A stretch of 64,000 nucleotides of DNA, taken from Lysobacter sp. yr284 (GTDB lineage Bacteria > Pseudomonadota > Gammaproteobacteria > Xanthomonadales > Xanthomonadaceae). The translations under genes were made by a program, and so were the position numbers. The notes below the pieces were generated by a model, which was not told the origin of the DNA, searched no databases, and saw only the letters and a program-made list of their open reading frames with translations. The DNA is taken from the NCBI RefSeq assembly GCF_900107375.1, contig NZ_FNPT01000007.1:1-64000 (forward strand), read 5' to 3'. The first letter of the stretch is position 1. Each line of letters begins with the position of its first letter. Positions 44,703-53,218 of this stretch are shown here, piece by piece.

Positions 44703-45977
44703 ATGTCCATCGACTTCCCGAGCAATCCCCTGGGCAACCTGCTGTCGGGCCTGGGCGGCGGCGCCTCCGGACTGCCCGGCGGCCTGCCGTTGCTGGGCGG
44801 GAACGGCCCCGGCATCCCCGGCATGCCGACGGCGCCCGGGGAAGGCGACAACGACCCGCAATCGCCGCGCCTGCCGTCCACCAACCTGCCCGGCTCCAAC
44901 GGCCACGGGCCCGGGGGCGTGCCGGGTACGCCCGGCACGCCGGGGCTGCCCGGCGGCGGCCTGGGCAACACGCCGGTCGGCACCGCGCCGGCACCGGGCA
45001 GCAACGCGCCGCCGATCAATCCCGACAACCCGCTCAGCCGCATGCTGCAGGGCGCCTCGCCGAGCGCCTACAACAACGGCTTCGGCAACGGCGCAGCGGC
45101 GACCCAGTACCCGGCGCCGACCCTGTCCGAGCGCGCGTTCAACGCCGCCCAGTACGCGCTGCTCGATCGCGGCGCGGTGCCGGCCGCGGCCGGTTCGGCC
45201 GCCAGCGCCGGCGCGCAGGGCCAGTCGCTGCCGGCCTCGGTCGGCGGCGCGCTGCCCGGCGGCAGCAGCGCCGGCGGCGCAGCCGCGGGCGCGGCCGCCC
45301 ACGGCGCCGCCACCAGCGCCTCGCTCGGCGCCGCGCCGGCCTCGACCCTGGCCGCGGTCACCGTCGCCCCCAACGCCATCGCCGGCTCGCCGGCCGCGGC
45401 AGCGCTGTCGCAGGACGCGCTGATCGCCCAGCAAGCCTTGCTCGCGCGCCTGCCCGCCGGCGCCCACGCGGCGGCCGGCAACACCGCCGCGGCCGCCGCG
45501 CCGCCGCCGACGGAAACCGCAGCGGCCTTGCCGGCGGTCAGCGCCAACACCGCCAACAACGACCCGCGCAACCTACCGGCCGCGTTCAACGAGCGCGCCG
45601 TGCAACAGCGCGGCGACGGCCTGAATTCGCCGGTCTACACCGGCGACACCGCGGCCCGGCGCGCGCCGGGCCGCGGCCGTGTCGCCGGCGCCACCCTGAC
45701 CCACTGGCTGTGGCGTTTCGGCCGCGGCGGCACCCACCGCCCCAGCCACGACGACAGCCCCGAAGTCGAAGCGGTGCGCGCGCTGCAATGGCTGTTCTGG
45801 GTGCTGACCGTGGTCGCCTACGTCTGCCTGGCGATGGCGGTGGTCCTGCTGCTGCCCGGCGGCAGCTTCGACAGCCAGCGGATCCAGACCGGCGGCAGCG
45901 GCGCGGCCCTGGCGCTGGGCGTCGCGGTCGCCGCCGGCGCGTGGTGGCTGGGGCGGCGGATCAACAAACGCCGCTGA
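44703..45977 (+). CDS. Gly/Pro/Ala-rich membrane protein next to the T3SS
   Basis: The 424-residue protein starts MSIDFPSNPLGNLLSGLGGG. Residues 1-300 are low-complexity Gly, Pro, Ala and Ser with GTPGTPGLPGGG-like stretches and no signal peptide. Two hydrophobic helices lie near the C-terminus (about 362-385 and 393-417), ending WLGRRINKRR. A disordered N-terminus with a double membrane anchor at the end could suit a translocator, an effector or a system-specific membrane factor. It is at the edge of the T3SS cluster but on the opposite strand to the structural operon. I do not recognise a family. Confidence 0.7.
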   Translation: MSIDFPSNPLGNLLSGLGGGASGLPGGLPLLGGNGPGIPGMPTAPGEGDNDPQSPRLPSTNLPGSNGHGPGGVPGTPGTPGLPGGGLGNTPVGTAPAPGSNAPPINPDNPLSRMLQGASPSAYNNGFGNGAAATQYPAPTLSERAFNAAQYALLDRGAVPAAAGSAASAGAQGQSLPASVGGALPGGSSAGGAAAGAAAHGAATSASLGAAPASTLAAVTVAPNAIAGSPAAAALSQDALIAQQALLARLPAGAHAAAGNTAAAAAPPPTETAAALPAVSANTANNDPRNLPAAFNERAVQQRGDGLNSPVYTGDTAARRAPGRGRVAGATLTHWLWRFGRGGTHRPSHDDSPEVEAVRALQWLFWVLTVVAYVCLAMAVVLLLPGGSFDSQRIQTGGSGAALALGVAVAAGAWWLGRRINKRR

Positions 45978-45982
45978 ACCCG

Positions 45983-46007
45983 GCGGCGCGGGCGCAAGCC
46001 GCGCCGC
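45983..46007. terminator. GC hairpin between convergent genes
   Basis: A 9-bp stem (45983-45991 with 45999-46007) lies between the convergent ends of the 44703 and 46041 genes. There is no T-run, so function as a terminator is uncertain. Confidence 0.4.
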
Positions 46008-46040
46008 ACCAGCGACGCGGCGCCCATGCGCAGCGCGGCC

Positions 46041-46964
46041 TCAGCGCCGCGCGCTCAGGCCCTGGCCGCCGACCAACTCATAGCGGCGCAGGTCCAGCCC
46101 CTGGCGCTCGACCTCGCGGCGCACGCGCTCGCCCAGCGACACCAGGTCGTTGCGCGCGCCGGTCTGCCGGTAGACCTCGTACGTCACCCCGTGGCGCATC
46201 GCCGCATACGCCAGGCGTTCGGCCAGTTCCTGTTTCTGCGCGTCGCTGAGCGTGCGCAGCCCGGGGCTGGCGAGCAAGGCGCGGCGCAGTTGCTTGCGCA
46301 AGCCGGCTTCGCCGCCGGGCACGTCCTTGGCGTTGCGGTCGTTGGCGACTTCCCAGGCCATCGCCAGATACGCGGCGGCGACGTCGCCGAGGTCGTCGCG
46401 CGCGTAGCCGTAGCGCAGCAACAGCGCATCGAAGCGCTCGCGCATCTGCGCCGGCGTCATCGACAGGCCTTTCAGCGCGACGCCGGCCTGTTCGCCCTGC
46501 ACCCGCGCGCTCAGCGCCGGATCGCGGCGGAAGCGCAGCGCCGAGTCCGGCGCGGCGGCGGCGGCCGTGGCGCCGCGCGCGAGCGCGCCCAGCGATTGCG
46601 ACCACACGCTGCTGGCCGCGACCTTGCCCGGCGCGGCCTGCGCGCGGCCGGCGTTGAGCGCGCCTTGTTCGGCCGACAACACATTGCCGGTGTGGACTTG
46701 ATGCTGGTGCATCAGCACCGCCTGTCCGGCGGCGTCGAACTGGGCCTGCGCCGGCAGGGCCAGGGCGGCGCAGACCGCGGCGACGGCGAGCACGATCGCG
46801 CGCGCGCCGCGACGGCGAACCGGGGCCGATCGCATCGGCGAAATTCGACGTACCAAGCCCTGGGTCCACACGCCTCGCGCCCAGCGGCCGATCCGCGCGC
46901 TGCAGGCCCGCTCCATCCGCACCGGCGCCGATCCGGCCCGGTCCGCGTTCGCTCGATCGCGCAT
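46041..46964 (-). CDS. Exported protein of unknown function, T3SS-linked
   Basis: The start at 46964 has a perfect AGGAGG site 7 bp upstream and gives 307 residues; a later ATG at 46835 (MRSAPVRRRG) gives the same signal peptide without a 43-residue arginine-rich lead. The signal peptide ends near LPAQAQFD. The mature protein has no cysteine; its C-terminal half reads as an all-helical domain (FDALLLRYGYARDDLGDVAAA, LRTLSDAQKQELAERLAYAA). This resembles DUF6683-like periplasmic proteins, but I cannot confirm it. It lies downstream of the second filament-like gene, separated by a terminator, so it may have its own promoter. Confidence 0.75.
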   Translation of the reverse strand: MRDRANADRAGSAPVRMERACSARIGRWARGVWTQGLVRRISPMRSAPVRRRGARAIVLAVAAVCAALALPAQAQFDAAGQAVLMHQHQVHTGNVLSAEQGALNAGRAQAAPGKVAASSVWSQSLGALARGATAAAAAPDSALRFRRDPALSARVQGEQAGVALKGLSMTPAQMRERFDALLLRYGYARDDLGDVAAAYLAMAWEVANDRNAKDVPGGEAGLRKQLRRALLASPGLRTLSDAQKQELAERLAYAAMRHGVTYEVYRQTGARNDLVSLGERVRREVERQGLDLRRYELVGGQGLSARR

Positions 46965-47012
46965 CGCACACCTCCTCGGGCCCGCCGCGTCGCAGCGCGT
47001 CGCCGCGGGCGC

Positions 47013-47052
47013 AAAAACGAAGAACGCCAAGCGGCAAGCTTGGCGTTCTTCG
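47013..47052 (-). terminator. Rho-independent terminator after the second filament-like gene
   Basis: A perfect 15-bp stem (47018-47032 with 47038-47052) with a 5-base loop is followed on the minus strand by five U (A-run 47013-47017). It is 65 bp past the stop of the 47117 gene and ends that transcript before the 46041 gene. Confidence 0.92.
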
Positions 47053-47116
47053 GGGGCGGCGCAAGCCGCCCAGCGCACACTTCCGGGCTTGCGCGCGAGC
47101 GTCGCGCGCGGGCCGT

Positions 47117-47473
47117 TCAGCGCTTGCTGATTTCCTTCAGGCCGTTGCCGATGGAATCGAGCGCGCTCTTGATGGCGTTGCTCTCGATACCGAAGATCTG
47201 GCTCTGGGTCTGGAAGTCGGTCATCGCGCGCATGTATTCCTTGGACTGCTGCTCGCCGCTCTTCGGGTCGAGGGTTTCCTTGTAGTTCTCGACCATGCGG
47301 TTCTTGGCGTCCATCATCGCGTTGACGCGGTCGCCGAGGATGTCGCCGAGCGCGGCGGCCAGCACCTCGAACCAGGAACCGCCCTTGGCGGCCTTGACGC
47401 CGCTGGTGCTGCGAGCTTCGCCCGAGGCGATGCGCTCGTTGGTCATGGAAATGCCGAGATCGGAGGTGGACAT
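47117..47473 (-). CDS. Filament-like T3SS protein, copy 2 (EspA/SseB-like candidate)
   Basis: The 118-residue protein is soluble with no signal peptide and two long amphipathic helices: GSWFEVLAAALGDILGDRV and FQTQSQIFGIESNAIKSALD, ending GLKEISKR. Such helical hairpins with a hydrophobic C-terminal helix are typical of T3SS needle, filament and translocator-filament proteins (EspA/SseB). It shares with the 53797 protein the pattern SW[YF], then SN...[IL].S[VI]..G[IL]....SK, so the two are probably paralogues. Both genes also share an upstream control motif. Assignment as a filament or tip protein is inferred, not shown. A good GGGAGC site precedes the ATG. Confidence 0.78.
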   Translation of the reverse strand: MSTSDLGISMTNERIASGEARSTSGVKAAKGGSWFEVLAAALGDILGDRVNAMMDAKNRMVENYKETLDPKSGEQQSKEYMRAMTDFQTQSQIFGIESNAIKSALDSIGNGLKEISKR

Positions 47474-47652
47474 TTCGTTGCTCCCTGTGGGTTCGTTGGT
47501 CCGCCGGAAGGCGGATCGGATCAGTTCGGTTCGGATGGTGTCGATCGGGTTCCGGCGCCGGCCCGCCGGGGGGCGAGCGTCCGTCCGGCGGTGCGGTTAC
47601 GGCTTACGTCCGCATTCTCCATGCCCGCCGGCGCGCCGTAAGTCGGGGCGTG

Positions 47653-47679
47653 CCCTAGCTAGGGTTGACCCCAGGGTCA
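47653..47679 (-). promoter_or_regulatory. Shared T3SS control motif, site 1
   Basis: On the minus strand: TGACCC-TG-GGGTCA, 3 bp, then CTAGCTAGGG; the last part extends to the 12-bp palindrome CCCTAGCTAGGG (47653-47664). It lies 180 bp upstream of the 47117 gene and touches the stop codon of the previous gene. A matching site is at 54353-54377. Confidence 0.65.
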
Positions 47680-48141
47680 GCCCCAGGGGCCGGGCTTGCG
47701 CGCCGCGGCGACCTTGCCGATCTGCGGCGGCAGGCCCTGCACCACCTGCACCGCGGCGCTGGCGCCGCGGCTGCGCTTGATCTGGCCGATCTGCTCGTGC
47801 AGCCAGGCATGCGCCGCGGCTTCGCCGTCGCGCGCCAGCCGGCGCACGAACTCCTCGCCCAGGTCGCGGGCCTCGCTGTCCTGGCCGCCGAAGGCCTGGT
47901 CGAACTTGCCCAGCAGCGCCTCCTGTTCGGCCTGGCCCAGGCCCAGCTCGGCCACGCTGTCGGCCCAGGCCTGGCGGTCGAACCCGCGGCCGCCGGCCTC
48001 TGCGTTGTCGAACGCGTCGCGGAAGTGCTGGATCAGGAAGTCGCGGTCGGCGGCGTCCAGGTTCGGCTGCTCTCGCAACGAGGCCTCCAGCTGGTCGATG
48101 AACTGGCGGCCGTCGGCGGCGGTGTTGGCTTGGGATGACAT
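47677..48141 (-). CDS. Unknown T3SS-operon protein
   Basis: The ~154-residue soluble, acidic, helical protein (SSQANTAADGRQFIDQLEAS at the start, GFDRQAWADSVAELGLGQAE in the middle) has no signal peptide. It sits between SctP and the second filament-like gene, a place often held by a chaperone or a needle-tip factor, but its features do not decide. ATG at 48141 used; an in-frame start at 48171 adds ten residues. Confidence 0.72.
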   Translation of the reverse strand: MSSQANTAADGRQFIDQLEASLREQPNLDAADRDFLIQHFRDAFDNAEAGGRGFDRQAWADSVAELGLGQAEQEALLGKFDQAFGGQDSEARDLGEEFVRRLARDGEAAAHAWLHEQIGQIKRSRGASAAVQVVQGLPPQIGKVAAARKPGPWG

Positions 48142-48232
48142 GGGGCGATGCGCTCCTGCAGGTTTGTCCATAAAGGGCTGGGCGCGGCGGCGGCCTGGCG
48201 GTTCGCCGAACGGCGAGGCCGGCGGGCCGCGC

Positions 48233-49021
48233 TCAGTCGTGGAAGTGCGGATCGATGCTGAGCGGGCCGAGGTTGCGCTCGGCGAAGCGGCGCATCAGCT
48301 CGGGCCCGGCCTCGCGGATCGCGTCGTAGCTGGAACGCGAGCGCGAATCGGCGCGCAGTTGCCAGCCCTCGGCGGTCTTGCTCAGCAGCAGGTCGGTGCC
48401 CGGCAGGGTCTGGTCGGACAGGCGCAGCAGCACCTGGCCGTCGCCGCCGTCGGTGCCGTCGCCGCTGACCGCGAGCTGGCGCACGTGGCGCTCCACAAGC
48501 TCGGCGAAGGCGGCGGCATTGGAAGTCGGCGCCGGCGCCTGCATCGGCGCGGCCTGGTCGGCGCGCATGGCCTGCTGCGCCAGCCACAGGCCGGACTGCT
48601 CGGAGGACTGCCCGTCGCCGCCGCCGCGGTCGAAGCCGACCGAATAGCGCTGCTCGTCGCGCGACTTCTGCTCGACCCCGTGCTGCCGCGCCTGGCCCTG
48701 GGCGGCCTGGTTCTGCGCGCCCTGGTCCTGCGCGTACTGGTTGCGGCCGCGCTCCAGCGCGTTCTGCTGGCGCCCGCGCAGCGCCTGCGCGGCGGCATCG
48801 CCGGCGGCGTACTGGCCGTCCTCGGGCTGGGCGCCGAGGGTCTGTTCGCCCTTCTGGCCCACCGCCTGGCGCTGCTGCATGAGTTCGCGGAACTGGTCGA
48901 CCGATTCGGCCGGCGCGGACTGGCGCGCGGCGCGCTGGCGGTCGGACAACTGCGCTTCCTGGGCGAGCTGTTGGGCGCGCTTGGCGTCTTCGTTCGCGGA
49001 GCTGTTGCGGATCGTGCTCAT
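48233..49021 (-). CDS. sctP: SctP-like needle-length/substrate-switch protein
   Basis: The 262-residue protein has a Gln/Ala-rich, disordered N-terminal half (about 1-145, with many AQ and RQ repeats) and a compact C-terminal domain (about 160-262: FAELVERHVRQLAV, GQVLLRLSDQTLPGTDLLL, ADSRSRSSYDAIREAGPEL). This is the FliK/YscP layout, in which a variable ruler precedes a C-terminal switch domain. Position directly after SctN-SctO supports it. Sequence similarity is weak in this family, so the call relies on layout and gene order. Confidence 0.8.
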   Translation of the reverse strand: MSTIRNSSANEDAKRAQQLAQEAQLSDRQRAARQSAPAESVDQFRELMQQRQAVGQKGEQTLGAQPEDGQYAAGDAAAQALRGRQQNALERGRNQYAQDQGAQNQAAQGQARQHGVEQKSRDEQRYSVGFDRGGGDGQSSEQSGLWLAQQAMRADQAAPMQAPAPTSNAAAFAELVERHVRQLAVSGDGTDGGDGQVLLRLSDQTLPGTDLLLSKTAEGWQLRADSRSRSSYDAIREAGPELMRRFAERNLGPLSIDPHFHD

Positions 49022-49028
49022 GGCGACC

Positions 49029-49535
49029 TCAGAAGGGAGAGTTGTGGTGGGTGGAGCGCTGGTGCGCGGCCAACAGCAGGTCGGCCGACTGCGCTTCCTC
49101 GCGGCGCTGGGCGATCGCGCCTTGTTCCTTGCGCCACACGTCGCGGCGTTTTTCCAGCGCCTCCAGCCGCGACTTGGCGCGGAAGAAGGCCTTGCGCGCC
49201 TCGTCCAGCGCGGCCTCGGCCTCGCGCAGCTTGCCCTGGGCGTCGGCCAGGCGCTGGCGCGCGGCGTCGGCCAGTTCGGCCAGATGGTCGATGTGCGACT
49301 CGCGCTGGGCCATCGCCATCGCCCAGGGCACGCCCGCCGGCGGCGGATCGAGCAGGCGCAGGCGCTGGCCGGCGCGCTCCTGGTTCAGCGCGACGATCTC
49401 GCCTTCGATCGCGGTGCAGGCCTCGCGCCGCGCCTGCACCTGCGCCTGGCGCTCCATCACCAGCGCGCGCGCGGTCTCCACGCGGTGTTCGCGCAGTTGC
49501 AGCAACGTGGCCAGGGGGAAGCGTTGCTTGTTCAT
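49029..49535 (-). CDS. sctO: SctO central stalk protein (YscO/FliJ-like)
   Basis: The 168-residue protein is almost entirely a long antiparallel coiled coil (MNKQRFPLATLLQLREHRVE ... KLREAEAALDEARKAFFRAK), as in FliJ/YscO/HrpB7. These proteins form the stalk that rotates in the SctN hexamer and recycle chaperones. Its ATG overlaps the sctN stop by 4 bp (ATGA), so translation is probably coupled, and it is followed at 8 bp by sctP. Confidence 0.88.
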   Translation of the reverse strand: MNKQRFPLATLLQLREHRVETARALVMERQAQVQARREACTAIEGEIVALNQERAGQRLRLLDPPPAGVPWAMAMAQRESHIDHLAELADAARQRLADAQGKLREAEAALDEARKAFFRAKSRLEALEKRRDVWRKEQGAIAQRREEAQSADLLLAAHQRSTHHNSPF

Positions 49536-50887
49536 CCGAACAACCTGCGCAGCGCGTCGATGGATTGCTTGTAGTCGGCCAGGTCGTTGGACGATTGCTT
49601 GAGCAGCTTGCGGATCGGCTCGATCTTCTCGATCGCGATGTCGGCATCGGCATCGGTGCCGCGCTTGTATTCGCCCAGCTGCAGCAGCAGCTCGATGTCC
49701 TGGTGCTTGGCCAGGTACTTGCGCAGTTGGCCGGCGGCGCGCTGGTGGGCCTCGTCGGTGACCCGCGGCATGGTCCGGCTCAGGCTCACCAGCACGTCGA
49801 TGGCCGGGTAGTGGTAGGCCGCGGCGAGCTTGCGCGAAAGCACGATGTGGCCGTCGAGGATCGAACGCACTTCCTCGGCGACCGGGTCGTCGCCGTCCTC
49901 GCCTTCCATCAGCACGGTGTAGAACGCGGTGATTGAGCCCTTGTCGTTGTTGCCGGCGCGCTCGAACAGGCGCGGCATCTGGCTGAACACCGACGGCGGG
50001 AAGCCGCGCCGCGCCGGCGGTTCGCCGATGGCGAGGCCGACGTCGCGCAGGGCGCGGGCGAAGCGGGTGACCGAATCCACCAGCAGCATCACCCGCTTGC
50101 CGCGGTCGCGGAAATACTCGGCGATGGCGGTGGCGACCCAGGCCGCGCGGCTGCGTTCCAGCGCCGGGCGGTCGGAGGTGGCGACGACGATGATCGATTT
50201 CTTGAGCCCTTCCTCGCCGAGATTGTCGTGGATGAACTCGTTGACCTCGCGGCCGCGCTCGCCGACCAGGGCGATCACGTTGACGTCGGCGTCGCCGCCG
50301 CGCGCGAGCATGCCCAGCAGGGTGCTCTTGCCGCCGCCGGCGACGGCGAAGATGCCCAGGCGCTGGCCGACGCCGGCGGTGATGACGGTGTCGAGCGCGC
50401 GCACGCCGGTGGCGAAGGGACGGTCGATCAGTTGCCGCGCCAGCGGATTGGGCGAGGCGGCGTAGATCGGCATCTGCACGGTCGGGCCGAAGCCGCCGCG
50501 GCCGTCGATGGCGTCGCCGTTGGCGTCGAGGATGCGGCCGAGCAGGCCCTCGCCGCAGCGCACCGACGCCTGCCGGCCGGTGGCGATCACTTCGGTGTCG
50601 TGGGCGACGCCGTCGAGCGCGCCCAGCGGCGTCAGCAGGGTGTACTGGCGCGACACCCCGACCACTTCGGCGGCGAGGCGGAAATTGCGGTCGCGCGGGC
50701 TGCGCAGTTCGCACAGCTCGCCGATCATCGCCTTCAGGCCGGTGGCGCGGATCATCGTGCCGTAGGCCTCGGCGACCTTGCCCACGCGCACCACGCTGGG
50801 CACGCGCGCGAGCGCGGCGATCAACGGATCGATCTGCACCGGCGCGGGCGCCGGCTGCAGCACGGTGCGCGGCAGGCTGCCGTTCAT
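49532..50887 (-). CDS. sctN: SctN secretion ATPase
   Basis: The 451-residue protein is the hexameric ATPase that unfolds and releases T3SS substrates. Walker A reads FAVAGGGKSTLLGML (about 172-186), Walker B RVMLLVDSVTR (about 255-265), and the family segments VIALVGERGREVNEFI and GFPPSVFSQMPRLFERAG are present. The residue order fits non-flagellar SctN rather than FliI, as do the neighbours SctL (upstream) and SctO (downstream, 4-bp overlap). ATG at 50887 begins MNGSLPRTVL. Confidence 0.96.
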   Translation of the reverse strand: MNGSLPRTVLQPAPAPVQIDPLIAALARVPSVVRVGKVAEAYGTMIRATGLKAMIGELCELRSPRDRNFRLAAEVVGVSRQYTLLTPLGALDGVAHDTEVIATGRQASVRCGEGLLGRILDANGDAIDGRGGFGPTVQMPIYAASPNPLARQLIDRPFATGVRALDTVITAGVGQRLGIFAVAGGGKSTLLGMLARGGDADVNVIALVGERGREVNEFIHDNLGEEGLKKSIIVVATSDRPALERSRAAWVATAIAEYFRDRGKRVMLLVDSVTRFARALRDVGLAIGEPPARRGFPPSVFSQMPRLFERAGNNDKGSITAFYTVLMEGEDGDDPVAEEVRSILDGHIVLSRKLAAAYHYPAIDVLVSLSRTMPRVTDEAHQRAAGQLRKYLAKHQDIELLLQLGEYKRGTDADADIAIEKIEPIRKLLKQSSNDLADYKQSIDALRRLFG

Positions 50888-50948
50888 CGCGCGCCCCCGC
50901 GCGTCGCGGCGCGCGCGTGGCTGCGCACGGCGAGCGGCGCGCACGCGC

Positions 50949-51674
50949 TCATCCGCCGTGCTCCGCGCCGTATTCGGCGCCCGACAACGCGATCCGGATC
51001 GCCTCGATCTGCTGGGCCACGCCGGCGCGCACTTCGCCGACTTCCGACACCACCACGCAGCTGAGCTTGTCCAGGCTTTCGTCGTCGACCAGTTCGATCA
51101 CGCCCACCACCGGATGCGCCTGGCGCACCAGGCCCAGGCCCTGGGCCACTTCCTCGCGCACGCTGGGGTGCACGCGGATCAGCAGGAACTGTTCGGCCTG
51201 CGCGGCCTCCACCGCCTGCATGACCAGCGGCGGCACCACCGCGCGCGCGTCGAACTCGGGCGAGATCCGCGCCACGATCGCGCAGGCCAGCTCGGTCACG
51301 CGGCTGCCGGCGTCGGCCAGCACCCGCGCGCGGCGCTCGTTGAGGTCGGCCAGCTGCTGCGCCATCTGCTGCTGCGCGCGCGCCAGGCCCTCGGCGAAGC
51401 CGGCGGCATAGCCGGCCTCGCGCGCCTGCTTGATCTCTTCGCCGGCCTCGTCGTAGAGCGCGTTGACCCGGGCCAGGGTCTGGTCCATCTCGACCACCTG
51501 GCTCCACTGCTGCGCCGGCACCACGGTGCCGGCCAGCGCGCGCTCGAACTGCTTGCGCTCGAACACCGCCACCGTGCCCGCGGCGCGGCCGAGGTCGCGC
51601 CGCGCGCCCAGGTCGGCGACGTTGCTCGCGCCGGCGGCGGACGGGGCTTCGTGGCGGAGCGGATCGGCGGGCAT
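50949..51674 (-). CDS. sctL: SctL ATPase stator (YscL/FliH-like)
   Basis: The 241-residue protein has a central coiled-coil (about 75-120, EIKQAREAGYAAGFAEGLAR) and a C-terminal domain of the HrpE/YscL/FliH type (LIRVHPSVREEVAQ, LSCVVVSEVGEVRAGVAQQI). SctL dimers tether and inhibit SctN and link it to the SctQ sorting platform. It lies directly upstream of sctN and after sctK. Confidence 0.9.
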   Translation of the reverse strand: MPADPLRHEAPSAAGASNVADLGARRDLGRAAGTVAVFERKQFERALAGTVVPAQQWSQVVEMDQTLARVNALYDEAGEEIKQAREAGYAAGFAEGLARAQQQMAQQLADLNERRARVLADAGSRVTELACAIVARISPEFDARAVVPPLVMQAVEAAQAEQFLLIRVHPSVREEVAQGLGLVRQAHPVVGVIELVDDESLDKLSCVVVSEVGEVRAGVAQQIEAIRIALSGAEYGAEHGG

Positions 51675-51711
51675 GGCGGTTCCGGGTTGGAGACAAAAGT
51701 AAGGCGCGCGC

Positions 51712-52359
51712 TCAGGCGCTCAGCGGGCGCGCGCCGTGATGGGTGTGCAGCCGCTCGACCACGTCCGGCGGCAGGTGCGCGACCAGCGCCGGCGCCTCGT
51801 CGTGCAGCGCGCGCGGCAGCAGCAGGCGCGTCCAGTCGGCCAGGCCGGGGTCGCGGCGCTCGGCCCACAGCCGCAGTTCGGCGCGGCCGCGCAGGTCGAG
51901 CAAGGCGTACAGCGGCGCGTCGTCGGCCGCGCGCAAGGCGCGGTCGAGGCTATCGCCCAGTTGCAGGGCCAGCTGGTTCTGCACCTTGCCGTCCCAGACC
52001 TGGCTGTCGAGCGCGAGCAGGTAGGCGTTGTCGAGCGCCTGCTTGAGCCGGCGCACCGGCTCGCGCCGCACTTCGGCGCGGATCGCCGGGGCGTAGGCCA
52101 GCGCGCCCAGGTCGCGCACCAGCCGCTCGACCCGCGCGCGCGGCCAGCGCAGCGCGGCGGCGGCGAAACCCGCGCCCGGCTGCGGCGCCAGCAACGCCGG
52201 CGCGGCCTCGGCGGCGAGCCAGGCGCCGAGCAGGCGGCGGCCGATCGCGCTCTCGCGCCCGGCCGCCAGCAGTTCCGGGGCGATGCGCTCGTCCTCGCCG
52301 CGTCCGTGCCAGCTGGCATCGGTCTCGGCCAGGACCGCGCGCAGCGCCGCGGCGCTCAT
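51712..52359 (-). CDS. sctK: SctK sorting-platform adaptor
   Basis: The 215-residue protein has no signal or membrane segment, and fits the weakly conserved SctK (YscK/HrpD-like) class: an N-terminal half with RRLLGAWLAAEAAPALLAP and a C-terminal half with NQLALQLGDSLDRALRAADD and RTRLLLPRAL-type helices. SctK bridges SctD in the membrane and SctQ below. The call rests on gene order J-K-L and the 4-bp overlap with sctJ (ATGA at 52356-52359). Confidence 0.8.
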   Translation of the reverse strand: MSAAALRAVLAETDASWHGRGEDERIAPELLAAGRESAIGRRLLGAWLAAEAAPALLAPQPGAGFAAAALRWPRARVERLVRDLGALAYAPAIRAEVRREPVRRLKQALDNAYLLALDSQVWDGKVQNQLALQLGDSLDRALRAADDAPLYALLDLRGRAELRLWAERRDPGLADWTRLLLPRALHDEAPALVAHLPPDVVERLHTHHGARPLSA

Positions 52360-53186
52360 CCGTTCCACACTCCGCCGCGGGCGTTGCTCTGCGGCGGCGG
52401 CTGCGACGGCGGGAAGAAGCGCGAGCGCAGGCGGCCGAAGAAGAACGCCACGATCGCCAACAGCACCAGCACGCCGGCGCCGATGATCACCGCGCTCAGG
52501 TCGATCGAGCCGATCACCGCGTTGAGCGGGCCGGCGGCCTGGTGCACCTTCGGCGGCGACTGCACGGTGAAGAACTTCACCGTGACCTTGTTGACGTCGT
52601 CCAGGCCCTCGACGCTGTCCTTCACGAACACCTTGATGTCGGTCTCGCGGTCGCGCAGGCTCTGGCCGGGCCGCTCGAAGATCAGCACCGAGGCCGAGGA
52701 ATCCTGGACGTTGCCGCCGAGCGGATCGCGGTCGGGCAAGGCGATGTGCACGCGCGCCTCGACCACGCCGTCGATGCGGGTCAGGGTGCGCGAGAGTTCC
52801 TGCGACAGGCCGTAGAGATAGCGCGCCTTTTCCTCCAGCGCCGAGGAGGCGAAGCCTTCCTTCTTGAACACCTCGCCCAGCGAGCGGTACTGCGCGCGCG
52901 GCAGTCCGCGCGAGTTGAGCACCTGCATCGCGTAGGGGATGTCGCCGCGGTTGACCATGACCTCCCAGCCGGTCTTGCTCGGCGAGGGGTCCTTCTCGGC
53001 GGGAATGCCCGCATCGAGCAACGCCGCCATCAGTTCGTTGGCCTGCTGCTCGTCGAGCTGGCTGTACAGCGGCGTGCGCGTACACCCCACGATCAGCAGG
53101 CAGGCCAGCAGGGCCGCCAGAATTCTTCCCGCCTTGAAGCCGGCCGCATTGAAGCCGGCTGCATTGAAGCCTGACGCCCTACCCAT
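52356..53186 (-). CDS. sctJ: SctJ inner-ring lipoprotein (YscJ/HrcJ)
   Basis: The 276-residue protein is the inner-membrane ring lipoprotein of the T3SS basal body. A lipobox LLIVGC places the lipid Cys at about residue 35. Two periplasmic ring domains follow with LYSQLDEQQANELMAALLDA, GIPAEKDPSP and VEARVHIALPDRDPLGG, and a C-terminal transmembrane helix (about 225-250) ends in a basic tail. The N-terminus has an unusual in-frame tandem repeat, GFNAAGFNAAGFKAG, ahead of the signal hydrophobic core. Start 53186 is set by the basic n-region. Confidence 0.94.
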   Translation of the reverse strand: MGRASGFNAAGFNAAGFKAGRILAALLACLLIVGCTRTPLYSQLDEQQANELMAALLDAGIPAEKDPSPSKTGWEVMVNRGDIPYAMQVLNSRGLPRAQYRSLGEVFKKEGFASSALEEKARYLYGLSQELSRTLTRIDGVVEARVHIALPDRDPLGGNVQDSSASVLIFERPGQSLRDRETDIKVFVKDSVEGLDDVNKVTVKFFTVQSPPKVHQAAGPLNAVIGSIDLSAVIIGAGVLVLLAIVAFFFGRLRSRFFPPSQPPPQSNARGGVWNG

Positions 53187-53218
53187 GCATCCCCCGTGGT
53201 GTGGTGTGCCTTGCGTTG

